From: Mugil cephalus
Taxonomy: Eukaryota > Chordata > Actinopteri > Mugiliformes > Mugilidae
Length of the DNA: 64,000 nt
Assembly: GCF_022458985.1 (NCBI RefSeq)
Contig: NC_061781.1
Location: 2,588,501 to 2,652,500, forward strand
Direction: 5' to 3'
Part shown: positions 45,961-57,753 of the stretch, piece after piece
How the letters are laid out: each line of letters begins with the position of its first letter
How positions within the stretch are numbered: position 1 is the first letter of the stretch
The notes under the pieces: generated by a model
Seen by the model: the letters and a program-made list of their open reading frames with translations, nothing else
Databases searched by the model: none
Told to the model about the DNA's origin: nothing
Translations under genes and position numbers: made by a program

Positions 45961-48231
45961 GTCTGAGTCCAGAAAAACCCTATGACCATTGCTTCATCAT
46001 TGAGGATGTGTCTGAACTACACCATCTTGGTTTATGAAACAACTATATGCAAATACAACAAATACTATCTTCTACTCGCAGCAATGTTCTCTGTACTCTG
46101 CATATATGTCAATAACAATGTTCATTCACTATAAAATTAAATCTTGAACCTACAGTTCACAATAAAGTTGCATTCTCAAAAAGAATATGTATCTATTCTG
46201 TAACAATCACCAATATGCATTCGTTGTTAGTTAACTTTTGCATCTACACTTATACTGTGTATTTGTAGAGATCAATACAGAGTACAGTCGTTTGTATCAA
46301 TAACAGTGAACTTTCACTGTACAGTTAAAGTTCCATTCATAGAGTCCCCCTGTATATCTTCTGTTCATATATTTCTTTTGTTCTCAGTGTTGTAATATAT
46401 TGTGGTAAAAACAGAGTGAAAGTAGAGTCAATAAATATCTAGCACGGTTGGACTGGGAGAAACGGTATTTCACACCTCTATGCTTTCATGAACACATTGT
46501 GGAAGTGACACGACTTGAATTTTGATATTGTCTAATCTGAACAAGTTACAAATTATTTTTTGAAACAGCAGATAAGAAGGATTGAGGACAAAGAATGCAA
46601 AACAATTACTGACAGAGTCAGGTAAGCCAGGAAAGAAACAGTAATAAATTAACTTCACAGAGGAAAAGTAGAATAACAGGATAAACGTGTATAATAAAAT
46701 AAAATAAAATATATAGAATAGAAATGGAACAAAATCAGGATAAAGGCAGAATATCGCGTGTCTGTGTATGTCAGGTATTTTAGCCGTTCAGTAGCCTAAT
46801 GGCTTATGGGTAAACTGTCTCCGAATGTTCTGGTTTGAGTCAGAGTGCTCCAGACACACACACTGGGAGATTGTCTGTTTAGAACTGGATATGCATTTAT
46901 AAGCCTGGATCGTGAAAGGATGAATCTGTCCAATGTCAGTGTTTCTCAGAATTACATCACAACTATTCAGATCATTTATAATTCTCATTGAATTTCTTTG
47001 CACTGTACATTTTATCTCGTTTAACTCTGTTTCGTTTGTCTGGTTTCAATTTTAAGTAAGATCTTTTTATATCAACATTTTGTTTTCAATTTTTGTGTTT
47101 TTCTTTCTGCTCAGCGTGTAACGTGTTGTATTCTCTTGTTTAGAGTGGTCATACTAAAATAAATGTCCTTTCATCAGTTGATGTTTGGCATTTAAATGTG
47201 TGCTTACACTTGTTACAGGTCCAATGATCCTCAGGTTACTATAGTGCAGTAGGTCACTGTTGCAGCATTAAATCATAGAGACACAGATGCTTAAGCGTAA
47301 ACAATGGTGAAGTCATACCAAAGTGATGAAACTGCAAAATTGTCATGTTAACTATATCATGTCATTGTCATACAGATGTTATATATATATATATATATAT
47401 ATATTTAATTCAGTAGATTCAAATGAAAAGAATTTCAAAATAATTTGTTCAAAAGTTTGTATTTGTCAAGTTATAACATGAAAATGAAATGACAGGGATA
47501 TTGACTAATTTGAGTGAGGACCAGGAAATACACCTAAAATGGAGGTAGAGTTAATGCTTCAAAGAAGCTGATGTTCTCAACTAGACTAAAAACAAATACA
47601 TTTAAGAATTACTAGAAAAACGTGACTGATTTTGTTTTTCCAGTGAAGGCAGACTTTGTGTAGTAATTACATTGTGTATTGTAGATTATTGATCCCCTTG
47701 GTTCAGGCTACAGATTTATTCATTGATTTATTCATTCATATGCTTTATTTGTTGTGTTCACCCTCCAACAGGAGAAAATGAACTCTGCAAGGGAGGTGTG
47801 AAAATAAGGATAGGAGTATTTTTATTCATGCATTTTACATCACATTCGCTCTACTGTATGTTTACTTGAGAAGTTATATGTGTCTGTCTGCTCTTCAGTG
47901 GTGTTCCATATTTTTGGAAAATAGTATATGTAAAATGTTGATGGAACATTGCTGTATAGAATCCATGAAAAAAGTATATATTTATTCATATAATATATGA
48001 AAAAAGAAATCTATGTAGTGGGAATTATGTTCACCTGGTTGAGGCAAATCGTCAACCAGGCAAATGAAATGAAACTATGAAAGATTGCTAGAGAGGGGAA
48101 AAAAAGCGCTCACTTACACACAACAGATTAAACTGAAACCATTTGAATGTGATCATTGTCTCACCGAACAACATGATCATAAGAACATAGTATCAGTATC
48201 TGTACATTCAGTTGATCAAGTTCCACATTCT
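45961..48231. other. 5' flank of gene 4 unit and 3' flank of gene 5
   Basis: No gene is supportable. Frames of 60-70 codons at 46,470-47,003 recur at 60,711-61,244 only because the DNA is duplicated. They have no family signature. The intact 8-bp site CTATAGTG at 47,239-47,246 is where a hAT element inserted in another unit. (TA)n lies at about 47,379-47,403. Confidence 0.6.
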
Positions 48232-49489
48232 CTACATTATGTTGGCCTCACTGGAACCAGGCTGCAGTATCTGCAGAGTGACAATGAGTTTAATAGCTTT
48301 TCTAAACCAGGGGTAAAACAGTGCATAGATTAAAGGGTTTAGACAAGAGTTGAAATACAATAGATACAAGACAAAAGTCATATACGAGCTACTGACTGAG
48401 TCATTACCGGCAAGAGCAACACAATAATATGGGCAGAAGCATATTAGGAAGACAACTACAAGAACACCAAGAGTCCTGGCTGCTTTCAATTCAGATTTCT
48501 TTGTTAGAGTCAATGAAACCTGGACTGTGACAGCTGCAATGTGAGAGCGCATGGCATGAGCCTGAGACACAGCTACCACAAAGACTCTCATGTATAGAAC
48601 TACGATGACAGTGATGGGAACAATAAACGTTAAAATAACATCAGTAACCCCTGCAGTGTAGCTCACCGAAACATCACATTCTCCGTAACAGGTTTTATTC
48701 TTGCCTAGTTGAGTAAAATCATCCTTTGAAATGAGAGAGGTGTAGAAAACAGAACAGAGCCAACACAGACAAACACAGAGTTTAACTCTCTTCTCAGTGA
48801 CTCTGGAGGAGTAGTGCATGGGGTCACAAATTGCAACATAGCGGTCGACTGATATGAGCACCATGTCTCCTACTGAGGCACTGGTAATCACGTAAGAGAC
48901 ATAATTATAAAGAGTACATGCGAGATCACCAAGAAACCAGCAGGTTGTGTTGAGGATTTCTCCCGGCATCGACAAGAGGCCGACGAGAAAGTCTGAGATG
49001 GCCAGAGAGAGGAGGAGGATGTTAGTGGGAGTGTGGAGCCTCCTGCAGGGACATACAAAAAAGAAATAAACCAGTAAATCCTCATGACATTTCCAAAAAA
49101 AATGACTTTGAATGTTTACTGATATTTCACACCTGTACCATATGAAATGCAGACACATAAAGCTAGTGAGGTCACAATAGACGGAAAATTAAGTTCATTG
49201 TTGTAAAACATGATTTCAGTTTTCGGTAAAAGTCTAATTTCTCCATGTCGATCACTGCTAGCTCAAAGACACTTTACATTAAATCCACAGTAGCTGTAAA
49301 ACAAAACACTCTGTGCCTGAAGTGAGAGACTGAGATGATGACGAGCAGATTGAGAACCACGGTCAGCACCGAGATAGAGGACAGCACGATGTGAAGGAGC
49401 ACAAGTTCAGAGTGAGGAGACGCTGGCTTTTTGCAGGAGCTGTTGAAGAGCTGTGGAAAGCAGAGGTCTACCTCATCCTTGGTCTCCAT
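48232..49489 (-). CDS. trace amine-associated receptor, gene 5 (two exons)
   Basis: A 327-residue receptor with exon 1 at 49,317-49,489, exon 2 at 48,232-49,042 and a 274-bp intron. The donor is GC (CAG|GCACAG) and the acceptor CCCTGCAG, completing an Arg codon. I start at METKDEVDLC by homology; an in-frame ATG at 49,525 would add 12 residues. Marks are D75, C100 (3.25), S107 (3.32), DRY at 124-126, D192 (5.42), P200 (5.50) and the fingerprint NSCLNPLIYALFYPWF. It lacks one residue before TM3 and one in intracellular loop 3 relative to genes 1 and 2. It is about 98 percent identical to gene 6. The predicted role is an olfactory TAAR binding an amine through the TM5 acid, inferred from the family. 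Confidence 0.95.
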
Positions 49490-49645
49490 CTTCAGTACAA
49501 AAAAGATAGGTAACTGATGACACACTCTAACCCTCCTCTTTCTCCTTGGTCATTACACACTACACTCCCTCACTCACTCTGCCAAGGGAAAAGGGTCTGA
49601 CCCAATATTTGCAATGTCTGTGCTAAATTATGAAATTAAATGAAA

Positions 49646-49646
<1 letters not shown>

Positions 49647-49709
<63 letters not shown>
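49647..49709. repeat. (CA)n microsatellite upstream of gene 5
   Basis: About 31 uninterrupted CA units about 160 bp upstream of the start codon. It is the longest of the three equivalent tracts and therefore probably polymorphic. Confidence 0.95.
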
Positions 49710-49710
<1 letters not shown>

Positions 49711-50531
49711 TTCAAACTAGTGTAACAAAAGTCTGGAAAATGATTGAATTTCGTAATGTCAGTGAAGAAATAACATCACATATTCGTGTTTTACTGTTGT
49801 TGTTCACTAAAATGATAAAATCTTTGGCGAAGGTTTTTCACTTTAAGTTGACACCACGTCGGAGTCCGGGTAAAGCCTGCCTGGCACATTCTCTCTGCGA
49901 TTTGGCTGTAGACGTCAACATATTTGTGGGTCTTTTCAAGCAGCTGATGCTCTCCTATATATCCTATATAATCTCCAATATATCGAGGAGGCAGTCTCTT
50001 CTGTGCCTCACGTTGACCCACTTGGTATAAAATAGAAATGAATGATTGAAACGATCGATAACTTCTGCAATCGTCTTCAGAAAATCCCTGTATTTAACAA
50101 TAACAACATGTGACGGTGTCACCAAAAGAAAAAAGAAAAAAAAGAATGGAAAGTAGCCCTTAACCAGTAAATTAAAGATATAGGAAAACGGCATGTTTTC
50201 TTTGCCATGGAGGAGGAAATTGTTCCCTGTATATGAAGGGATGTCAGTGTTTCTCAGAATTACATCACAACTATTCAGATCATTTATAATTCTCATATCG
50301 AATATCTTGCACTGTACATTTTATCTCGTTTAGCTCCGTTTTGTTTATCTGGTTTCAATTAAGTAAGATCTTTTTATATCAACATTTTGTTTTCAATTTT
50401 TGTGCTTTTCTTTCTGCTCAGCCTGTAACGCGTTGTATTCTCTTGTTTAGAGTGGTCATACTTTCATCAGTTGATGTTTGTCATTTTCATGTGTGCTTAC
50501 ACTTGTTACAGGTCCAACGATGCTCAGGTTA
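49710..50531. other. shortened 5' flank of gene 5
   Basis: This is a collapsed version of the 5-kb flank seen upstream of genes 4 and 6. A segment like 57,840-58,260 is joined at about 50,240 to a segment like 61,175-61,490. The hAT-type element, the palindrome and the LINE relic present in the other units are missing. No gene is present. Confidence 0.7.
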
Positions 50532-50759
50532 CAACAGTGCAGGCCTATTAAGGCGTATAATGCATCTGGCCCTTTGTGCGTCCCTGTCCGGTCCGCGTGA
50601 GGCCAATCATAAATTACAATATAAATTTAAAAAAAATATCTATGTGATGCGTGAAATACAAATGCAAATACAAATGCAACAGCGTTAGCATTCTTTCCGT
50701 ATGTGAGCTGTCAGTGAAGGTGAACAGCAATATGTAATGCTAGCCAGGTCACCCTCAAG

Positions 50760-53166
50760 ATGTCAGCTCACACTAAGAAGAGAAAAGTTGAGAACGAATG
50801 CCGTGTTTTCAATAAGACGTGGACTGCCAAGTATTTCTTTACAGAAATTAAAGGTAAAGCCGTGTGCTTAATTTGTTTTACGGAAGACCCTGTGTTTAAA
50901 GATTATAATTTGAATCACCACTACACGACCAAGCATGAGGATAAATACAGAAATCTGTCCGATGAAGAGCACGCAAGGGAGTTGCTGCGTTGCTAGCAAA
51001 ACTGCAAACCCAACAAGGACTTTTTACCAAACTTCACACCCCCAGAGATGCAGCCGTCAGGACAAGTTATGTAATTTCTCACAAAGTCGCCAGAAAAAGT
51101 AAGGCGTTTTCCGACAGAGAGTTTGTTAAGGAGTACTTATTGGACTCTGTTTCACTGATAAGCCCAGAGAAAAGGACACGTTTGAGAACGTGTCACTCTC
51201 CCGATGCACTGTAACGAGAAGGGTTGAGGACATCGCTGGAAACTTAGAGCTTCAGCTGAAGAACAGAGCGGCCGATTTTGACTGTTTTTCTCTGGCTTTG
51301 GATGAGAGCTGCGATGTACGTGAGACCGCCCAGCTACTCATCTTCTTACCTGGGATAACTGTGGACTTTCAAATCACAGAGGAGCCGGCAGCCATAAAGT
51401 CAATGAAAGGGACGACCACTGGTAATGACTTGTACACAGAGGTAAATACATGTTTGGACAAATAAGGACTGAAATGGGAAAAGCTGGCAGGTGTGACAAC
51501 AGACGGTTGTCCAAATCTGACAAGGGAAATGTGGGACTTTTAAAGAGAATGCAGGATAAAGTGACAGAAATTAACCCTGTGCAGAAATTGACTTTTTTGC
51601 ATTGTATTATACATCAGGAAGTGTTGTGTAAGACAGTGTTAAAAATGAACCATGTTGTTGGTGCTGTAACTAAAATAGTTAACTTCATCAGAGCGAGAGC
51701 ATTAAATCACAGACAATTTGTTGCACTTCTGGAGGAAAATGAGATTGAACATGGTGTCATAAGCTATCACTGCACCATCAGGTGGCTCAGCTTGGGCAAA
51801 GTACTGAAAAATGTCTGGGACCTGAGAGACCAGATTCAGGATTTCTGTGTGAAGAAAGGACATGACATCCCAGGGCTTTCAGATGGAGACTGGGTGGAAG
51901 ACCTCAAATTCATCGTAGATGTGCCTGCACTAATGAACAAACTAAATGCCAAACTGCAGTGCAAGGGCACTTTTATGCATGAGATGTACAGTGCAGTGAA
52001 GGCTTTCATGAGAAAGTTGCAGCTTCTCTGAAGCCAAGTGAAGGACAACATTCTGACCCACTTGTCAACACTAAAGGAAGCCACAAGATCAGCCGATCAC
52101 CTCCACGTGTACTCAACCATGTTAGAAGCTCTGCATGGAGAGTTTTCAAGGCGATTTCAAGATTTCAAAACTCTTGAGAGTGAAATGGACATGGTTTCTT
52201 CTCCCTTCAACTGCAGTGTGGATAATGCGCCAAGTGATGTTCAGATGGAACTCATTGACCTGCAGTCTGACACACTTTTGGCAGAGCACTTCAGGTCAGT
52301 TTTACTGCTGGACTTTTACTCAACCCTCAAAAAGGAGAGCTTTCCACATCTGAGGAGGCATCCTCAGAGGATTCTAGTCCTCTTTGGATCTGCATTTGTA
52401 TGTGAACAGACGATGAAGTGATGAAGTTCAACAAATCCAAACACAGATCCTCTATTGCTCAATGCGTTTACATGCATAGCCTAATCGAGCTATGCTCTAT
52501 ATTCGACTTTCTCGCTAAAGTCCTTGTCCCAGTTTACATGCAGCGCAAAAAAATCGAACAACTGTTCTCCTCTTCCACACTAGGTGGTGATACGTATCTT
52601 TTAAGCAGGTTAATACCACATTAATACGGCCTGATTTCCGGGTGACCTATTACGTGATATAATAAACTAGAGTCGTTCATGCGGCGGACCGGCATCTCAA
52701 ACAACAACCTGACGGATATTAGTAAATTTTTTAACCTTGTACGTAATGTTTGCGCTACTTCTGGTGCAGATAAGATCCACGCTATCCCTCAGACGTCTCC
52801 GTTTCTCTTCTTCCTCTTCTGCGGCCGACTTTCTCGGACATTTTTGTTCCGGGGTCACACGCCAGCGCAGCGGTCATGGAGCATGCGCACCAAATTTTCT
52901 GATTGAAAAATCCGATTCATTCGCATTATCTGGGTGTCTCAATTGGATAATGAGAACTCTGATTTTTAATCGGAGTAACGTGTTTACATGAACTTACATT
53001 CTGCTGTTATAGTCCGATTAAGGCAATAATTCGTTTTTTTCACCTGCATGTAAACGCACTGACTGATGACCACCTCTCAGCTGTCCTTCGCATAGCCACC
53101 TCAGACATTCAGCTAGATTTCAATGCCCTTGTTCAAGCCCAGAACAGACTGGATTATTCTCACTGA
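50760..53166 (+). pseudogene. hAT-family transposase (GTF2IRD2/ZBED-like), disrupted
   Basis: Coding pieces in order: KTWTAKYFFTEIKGKAVCLIC with a BED-like zinc finger (C-x-x-C...H-x-x-x-x-H) at 50,760-50,996; KLQTQQGLFTKLH at 50,990-51,214; RRVEDIAGNLELQL and ALDESCDV at 51,190-51,465; GNVGLLKRMQDKVTEINP, CIIHQEVLCK and RWLSLGKVL at 51,450-52,031; and a C-terminal dimerisation part at 52,038-52,421. The last residues (DDHLSAVLRIATSD to DYSH) resume at 53,064 after an inserted MITE. Several frameshifts and the insertion disable it. This class has been domesticated in vertebrates as GTF2IRD2-like proteins, but this copy is a dead transposon gene. Confidence 0.9.
52463..53058. mobile_element. 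596-bp MITE nested in the hAT transposase
   Basis: Perfect 14-bp terminal inverted repeats TGCGTTTACATGCA lie at 52,463-52,476 and 53,045-53,058. Internal TAATCGG/CCGATTA words occur near both ends. It splits the transposase between HRSSI and DDHLSAV. I could not define a clean target duplication, so the superfamily is open. Confidence 0.85.
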
Positions 53167-53843
53167 AGAGGTGAAATGAGGTCGAAAACATTGCAAGTTA
53201 TTGTTTGTTGTATTGTTGTATTTCTGTATCTGACCTAAACACCACAATTTCACATAGCCTAATATAAATAGTTACAGAATCATTTTATTCTCCCAGTTAC
53301 CAGTACCAGCTATTCAAAATATGTAATTAAGTGAATTTTACAATGGATAAAAGTTGAGCAGAATTGTTTTATTTACAATATTTACAGTTATAATGTTGAC
53401 AATTGTCATGTAAGAAGAACTGCAGTAATGGTAATAATTCAGCTGCCATAGACTTATTTTATTCTGAAAAGGCCTGGTTAAACGAGTCAGATGCTCTTAT
53501 TGTGAAGCTATAAGAACGGAATTGTGTGTTTATACAGGTGACTTGACTGGATTTGTAAGATGTTTCTGAGCACGTGTCCTCTGTTTTTCACTCACCCTGT
53601 AAACTGCAGCTGCGTCTCAGTGATTAAATGTTACGTTTTGAACATACAACAGTTCTCCTCATTATTAAGAAGCTCCAGATATTCATGATCTGAATGATAC
53701 ACATTATGTAATTAAGTGCATTTTACAATGGAAGACAGCTGAGCAGAATTAAGTTCAAGTTACCATTGGTGTGCCCCTCTGACACAATTCAGGTTTCTCA
53801 TGTGGCCCCTTTTAAAAATTAATTGCCCACCCCTGCTATAGTG

Positions 53844-54801
53844 CATTATGAGACACTGTTGCAGCATTAAATCATAGAGACACAGATGCTTAAGCGTAAA
53901 CAATGGTGAAGTCATACCAAAGTGATGAAACTGCAAAATTGTCATGTTAACTATATCATGTCATTCTCATACAGACATTATATATTTTTTTTTTTAAAAT
54001 TCAGGGGATTCAAATGAAAAGAATTTCAAAATAATTTGTTCAAAAGTTTGTATTTGTCAAGCTATAACATGAAAATGAAATGACAGGGATATTGACTAAT
54101 TTGAGTGAGGACCAGGAAATGCACCTAAAATGGAGGTAGAGTTAATGCTTCAAAGAAGCTGATGTTCTCAACTAGACTAAAAACAGATACATTTAAGAAT
54201 TACTAGAAAAACGTGATTGATTTTGTTTTTCCAGTGAGGGCAGACTTCGTGTAGTAATTACATTGTGTATTGTAGATTATTGATCCCCTTGGTTCAGGCT
54301 ACAGATTTATTCATTGATTTATTCATTCATATGCTTTATTTGTTGTGTTCACCCTCCAACAGGAGAAAATGAACTCTGCAAGGGAGGTGTGAAAATAAGG
54401 ATAGGAGAATTTTTATTCATACATTTTACATGTCTGTCTCTGCTCTTCACTGGTGGAGTATGTGTATGTTCCATATTTTTGGAAAATAGTATATGTAAAA
54501 TGTTGATGGAACATTGCTGTATAGAATCAATTAAAAATTTATATATTTATTCATATAATATATGAAAAAAAAATCTCTGTAGCAGAAATTATGTTCACCT
54601 GGTTGAGGCAAATCGTCCTTAAAACAACACTGCTGGACACAAATGAAATTAAACTATGAAAGATTGCTAGAGAGGGGAAAAAAGCGCTCACTTACACACA
54701 ACAGATTAAAAACATTTGAATGTGATCATTGTCTCACTGAACAACATGATCATAAGAACATGTCAGTATCTGTACATTCAGTTGATCAAGTTCCACATTC
54801 T
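53844..54801. other. 3' flank of gene 6
   Basis: Matches the 3' flank of gene 5 (47,260-48,231) with small indels. No gene is present; a short ATATAT patch lies near 54,540-54,560. Confidence 0.65.
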
Positions 54802-56058
54802 CTACATTATGTTGGTGTCACTGGAACCAGGCTTCAGTATCTGCAGAGTGACAATGAGTTTAATAGCTTTTCTAAACCAGGGGTAAAACAGTGCATAGAT
54901 TAAAGGGTTTAGACAGGAGTTGAAATACAACAGATACAAGACAAAAGTTATATATGAGCTACTGACTGAGTCATTACTGGCAAGAGCAACACAATAATAT
55001 GGGCAGAAGCATATTAGGAAGACAACTACAAGAACACCAAGAGTCCTGGCTGCTTTCAATTCAGATTTCTTTGTTAGAGTCAATGAAACCTGGACTGTGA
55101 CGGCTGCAATGTGAGAGCGCATGGCATGAGCCTGAGACACAGCCACCACAAAGACTCTCATGTATAGAACTACGATGACAGTGATGGGAACAATAAATGT
55201 TAAAATAACATCAGTAACCCCTGCAGTGTAGCTCACCGAAACATCACATTCTCCGTAACAGGTTTTATTCTTACCTAGTTGAGTAAAATCATCCTTTGAA
55301 ATGAGAGAGGTGTAGAAAACAGAGCAGAGCCAACACAGACAAACGCAGAGTTTAACTCTCTTCTCAGTGATTCTGGAGGAGTAGTGCATGGGGTCACAAA
55401 TTGCAACATAGCGGTCGACTGATATGAGCACCATGTCTCCTACTGAGGCACTGGTAATCACGTAAGAGGCATAATTATACAGAGTACATGCGAGATCACT
55501 GAGAAACCAGCAGGTTGTGTTGAGGATTTCTCCCGGCATCAACAAGAGGCCGACGAGAAAGTCTGAGATGGCCAGAGAGAGGAGGAGGATGTTAGTGGGA
55601 GTGTGGAGCCTCCTGCAGGGACATACAAAAATAAATAAACCAGTAAATCCTCATGACATTTCCAAAAAAAATGACTTTGAATGTTTACTGATATTTCACA
55701 CCTGTACCATATGAAATGCAGACACATAAAGCTAGTGAGGTCACAATAGACGGAAAATTAAGTTCATTGTTGTAAAACATGATTTCAGTTTTCGGTAAAA
55801 GTCTAATTTCTCCATGTCGATCACTGCAAGCTTAAAGACACTTTACATTAAAACCACAGCAGCTGTAAAACAAAACACTCTGTGCCTGAAGTGAGAGACT
55901 GAGATGATGACGAGCAGATTGAGAACCACGGTCAGCACAGAGATGGAGGACAGCACGATGTGAAGGAGCACAAGTTCAGAGTGAGGAGACGCTGGCTTTT
56001 TGCAGGAGCTGTTGAAGAGCTGTGGAAAGCAGAGGTCTGCTTCATCCTTGGTCTCCAT
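54802..56058 (-). CDS. trace amine-associated receptor, gene 6 (two exons)
   Basis: A 327-residue receptor nearly identical to gene 5. Exon 1 is at 55,886-56,058, exon 2 at 54,802-55,612, with a 273-bp intron bearing the GC donor. Exon 2 is open from the acceptor (RRLHTPTNILL) to the stop. Few residues differ from gene 5: TM2 (LLLMPG for LLSMPG), before TM3 (LSD for LGD), TM3 (YNYASY for YNYVSY), the TM6-TM7 loop and the tail (LKPGSSDTNIM for LQPGSSEANIM). Ser107, Asp192, Pro200, DRY and the TAAR fingerprint are intact. The tail matches gene 2 (SSDTNIM), hinting at exchange between copies. Expected to be an olfactory GPCR. Confidence 0.95.
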
Positions 56059-56569
56059 CTTCAGTACAAAAAACATAGGTAACTGATGACACACTCTAAC
56101 CCTCCTCTTTCTCCTTGGTCATAACACACTTAACTCCCTCACTCAGTCTGCCAAGAGAAAAGGGTCTGACCCAATATTTGCCATGTCTGTGCTAAATTAT
56201 GAAATGAAATGAAACGAAACACACACACACGCACATGCACACACATTATTCAAACTAGTGTAACTAAAGCCATAGAATGTGAGTGTAGGTGTGTGAATGT
56301 GTGTGTTGGGTACACACCAGTAAGATGTTCCTGACTTTGTTTGTATGGGTGCAGGACATGAAAACATATCAGAACAATTACATTTGTGGAGCAGAATATT
56401 TGACAAAACATCAGCACACCCTGATAATTGAAAACCATTTCACACCAGACACACAGCAGAAAAACATAACATACATCTGTCGAAGGGCGTATTCACACCA
56501 GGAAAGTCCGATAGTTCACTTGCTTTGGTCCAGCCCTTTTAAAAAAAACATGTTTTGGTTTGTATTCAC

Positions 56570-57753
56570 CAGTGTCGGGCATGTTACTTTAAGAAAGTAA
56601 TTAGTTATAGTTACTAGTTACTTCTCCCAAATGTAACTGAGTTAGTAACTTAATTACTCATTTCTAAAAGTAACTGTTGTGTTACTGTTTTTTTTTTTTT
56701 GTTTGTTTTTTTTAAAGTTTAAATATGTCTAATAATTTGAATTTTTTCTTAGCAGGTTTCACAACCCAGTTGCATAGAGTAGAATTATATAGACACATAA
56801 TTACACAGAAATTTTAATATTTATTGCACCTCACACCCCAACTTGTAGACATATACCGCCTTCACATTGGCACAAATTCCAGGTCGGACCTCGCAGCTGT
56901 GAGAGCTGCGTGCCTGTTGTTTCCTCCCTCATACGTCATCGCCTACATTGCAGATAAAGTTAGTTTAGTTAGTGAAGAATGGGCCGGTCAAACCCCCGCT
57001 CTTTCAAAAGGCTGCTAATATTAGAATAAATCACTATGTCCTGCACAGAGCCCGATATCTGCCGCCAAAGTCCCTCTTTTCTCGGATGCAGGGCGCTGCC
57101 ATGATCGTTAAAGTGTGGGAGATCGCTATACAAACTATATAAACACAGTCGCACAGTCGCCGTTCACCTATGCGCTTCCCTTCACAATCATGTAACAACA
57201 CATTTGATTTGTTTGATTGAAAAAAAAAATCCAACAATCTTTACATTCCAAAGATCTGTCTTTACGGGAGAAGATCAAAACTTGTTTTTGAGCTGAAGCT
57301 TCTACAATGATACAGTCTGTCAGGCCGTCGAGTCAGAATCTAAGAGGCAGATATATCAGCGTCAGAGAGAAAAACCCGGGTCGACCCGGTCCAACCAGTG
57401 ACGGCTCACAACTTTTCCTCCACATTCAGCATTGCCGCCGCTTACCTCTGGTAGTTGGGTGTGATTTGTGTATAAACTGAACACTGTCTGTGATCGGCTT
57501 AACGTGAAAGCCTACTCCACCTTAGCGAATCATCATCACCTATGCGGTTGTTTCGCCCCTCCCTCCTGTCCTCGCAAAAAAACAGCTTCGCGGCTCCCGT
57601 GGCTGAGAACCAAGTAACGCACCCCATTTAATTTTCAGTAACGGAAACAGCGTTATACAGGTGGAAATAGTAATTAGTTAGATTACCCCGTTACTGAAAA
57701 AAGTAACGCCGTTAGTAACGCCATTTATTTTAACGTCGTTATTCCCATCACTG
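56570..57753. mobile_element. non-autonomous hAT-type element, copy B
   Basis: Same element as 43,119-44,289, with the same 8-bp duplication GTATTCAC at 56,562-56,569 and 57,754-57,761. Identical position and target site show that it inserted once, before the receptor unit was duplicated. Confidence 0.85.

Larger units (their letters stand above)
42230..47460. repeat. tandem duplicated unit, gene 4 copy
   Basis: This block, from the gene 4 intron through about 5 kb of upstream flank, matches about 55,690-61,683 around gene 6 by eye at 95 percent or better. It contains the same nested hAT-type element, palindrome and LINE relic. To its right follows the 3' flank of gene 5, so the repeating unit is 3' flank, receptor, 5' flank. 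Confidence 0.9.
50532..53843 (+). mobile_element. hAT transposon with transposase pseudogene
   Basis: The element at 50,540-53,835 has hAT-type tips (right end reads CAGGGGTGGGCAA on the minus strand; the left tip CAGGCC is diverged). It is flanked by 8-bp duplications CAACAGTG (50,532-50,539) and CTATAGTG (53,836-53,843). Units A and B retain the empty CTATAGTG site at 47,239-47,246 and 61,480-61,487. It carries a decayed transposase and a nested MITE. The two mismatches in the left target copy suggest it is not very recent. Confidence 0.85.

Noticed and set aside
46470-47003. Frames of 62 and 71 codons conserved at 60,711-61,244
   Set aside because: The flanking non-coding DNA is equally conserved and the predicted peptides match nothing.
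49490-49525. Upstream in-frame ATG (MCHQLP...) as start of genes 4, 5 and 6
   Set aside because: Genes 1 and 2 support the downstream METxDE start, and the upstream residues are not conserved across the family here.
50760-52421. Host zinc-finger gene of the GTF2IRD2/ZBED type
   Set aside because: hAT-type ends, 8-bp target duplications, frameshifts and a nested MITE identify a dead transposon copy.
55539-55727. Minus-strand frame over the start of gene 6 exon 2
   Set aside because: It is an out-of-frame shadow of the TM2 coding sequence; the correct frame continues unbroken to the splice acceptor at 55,612.
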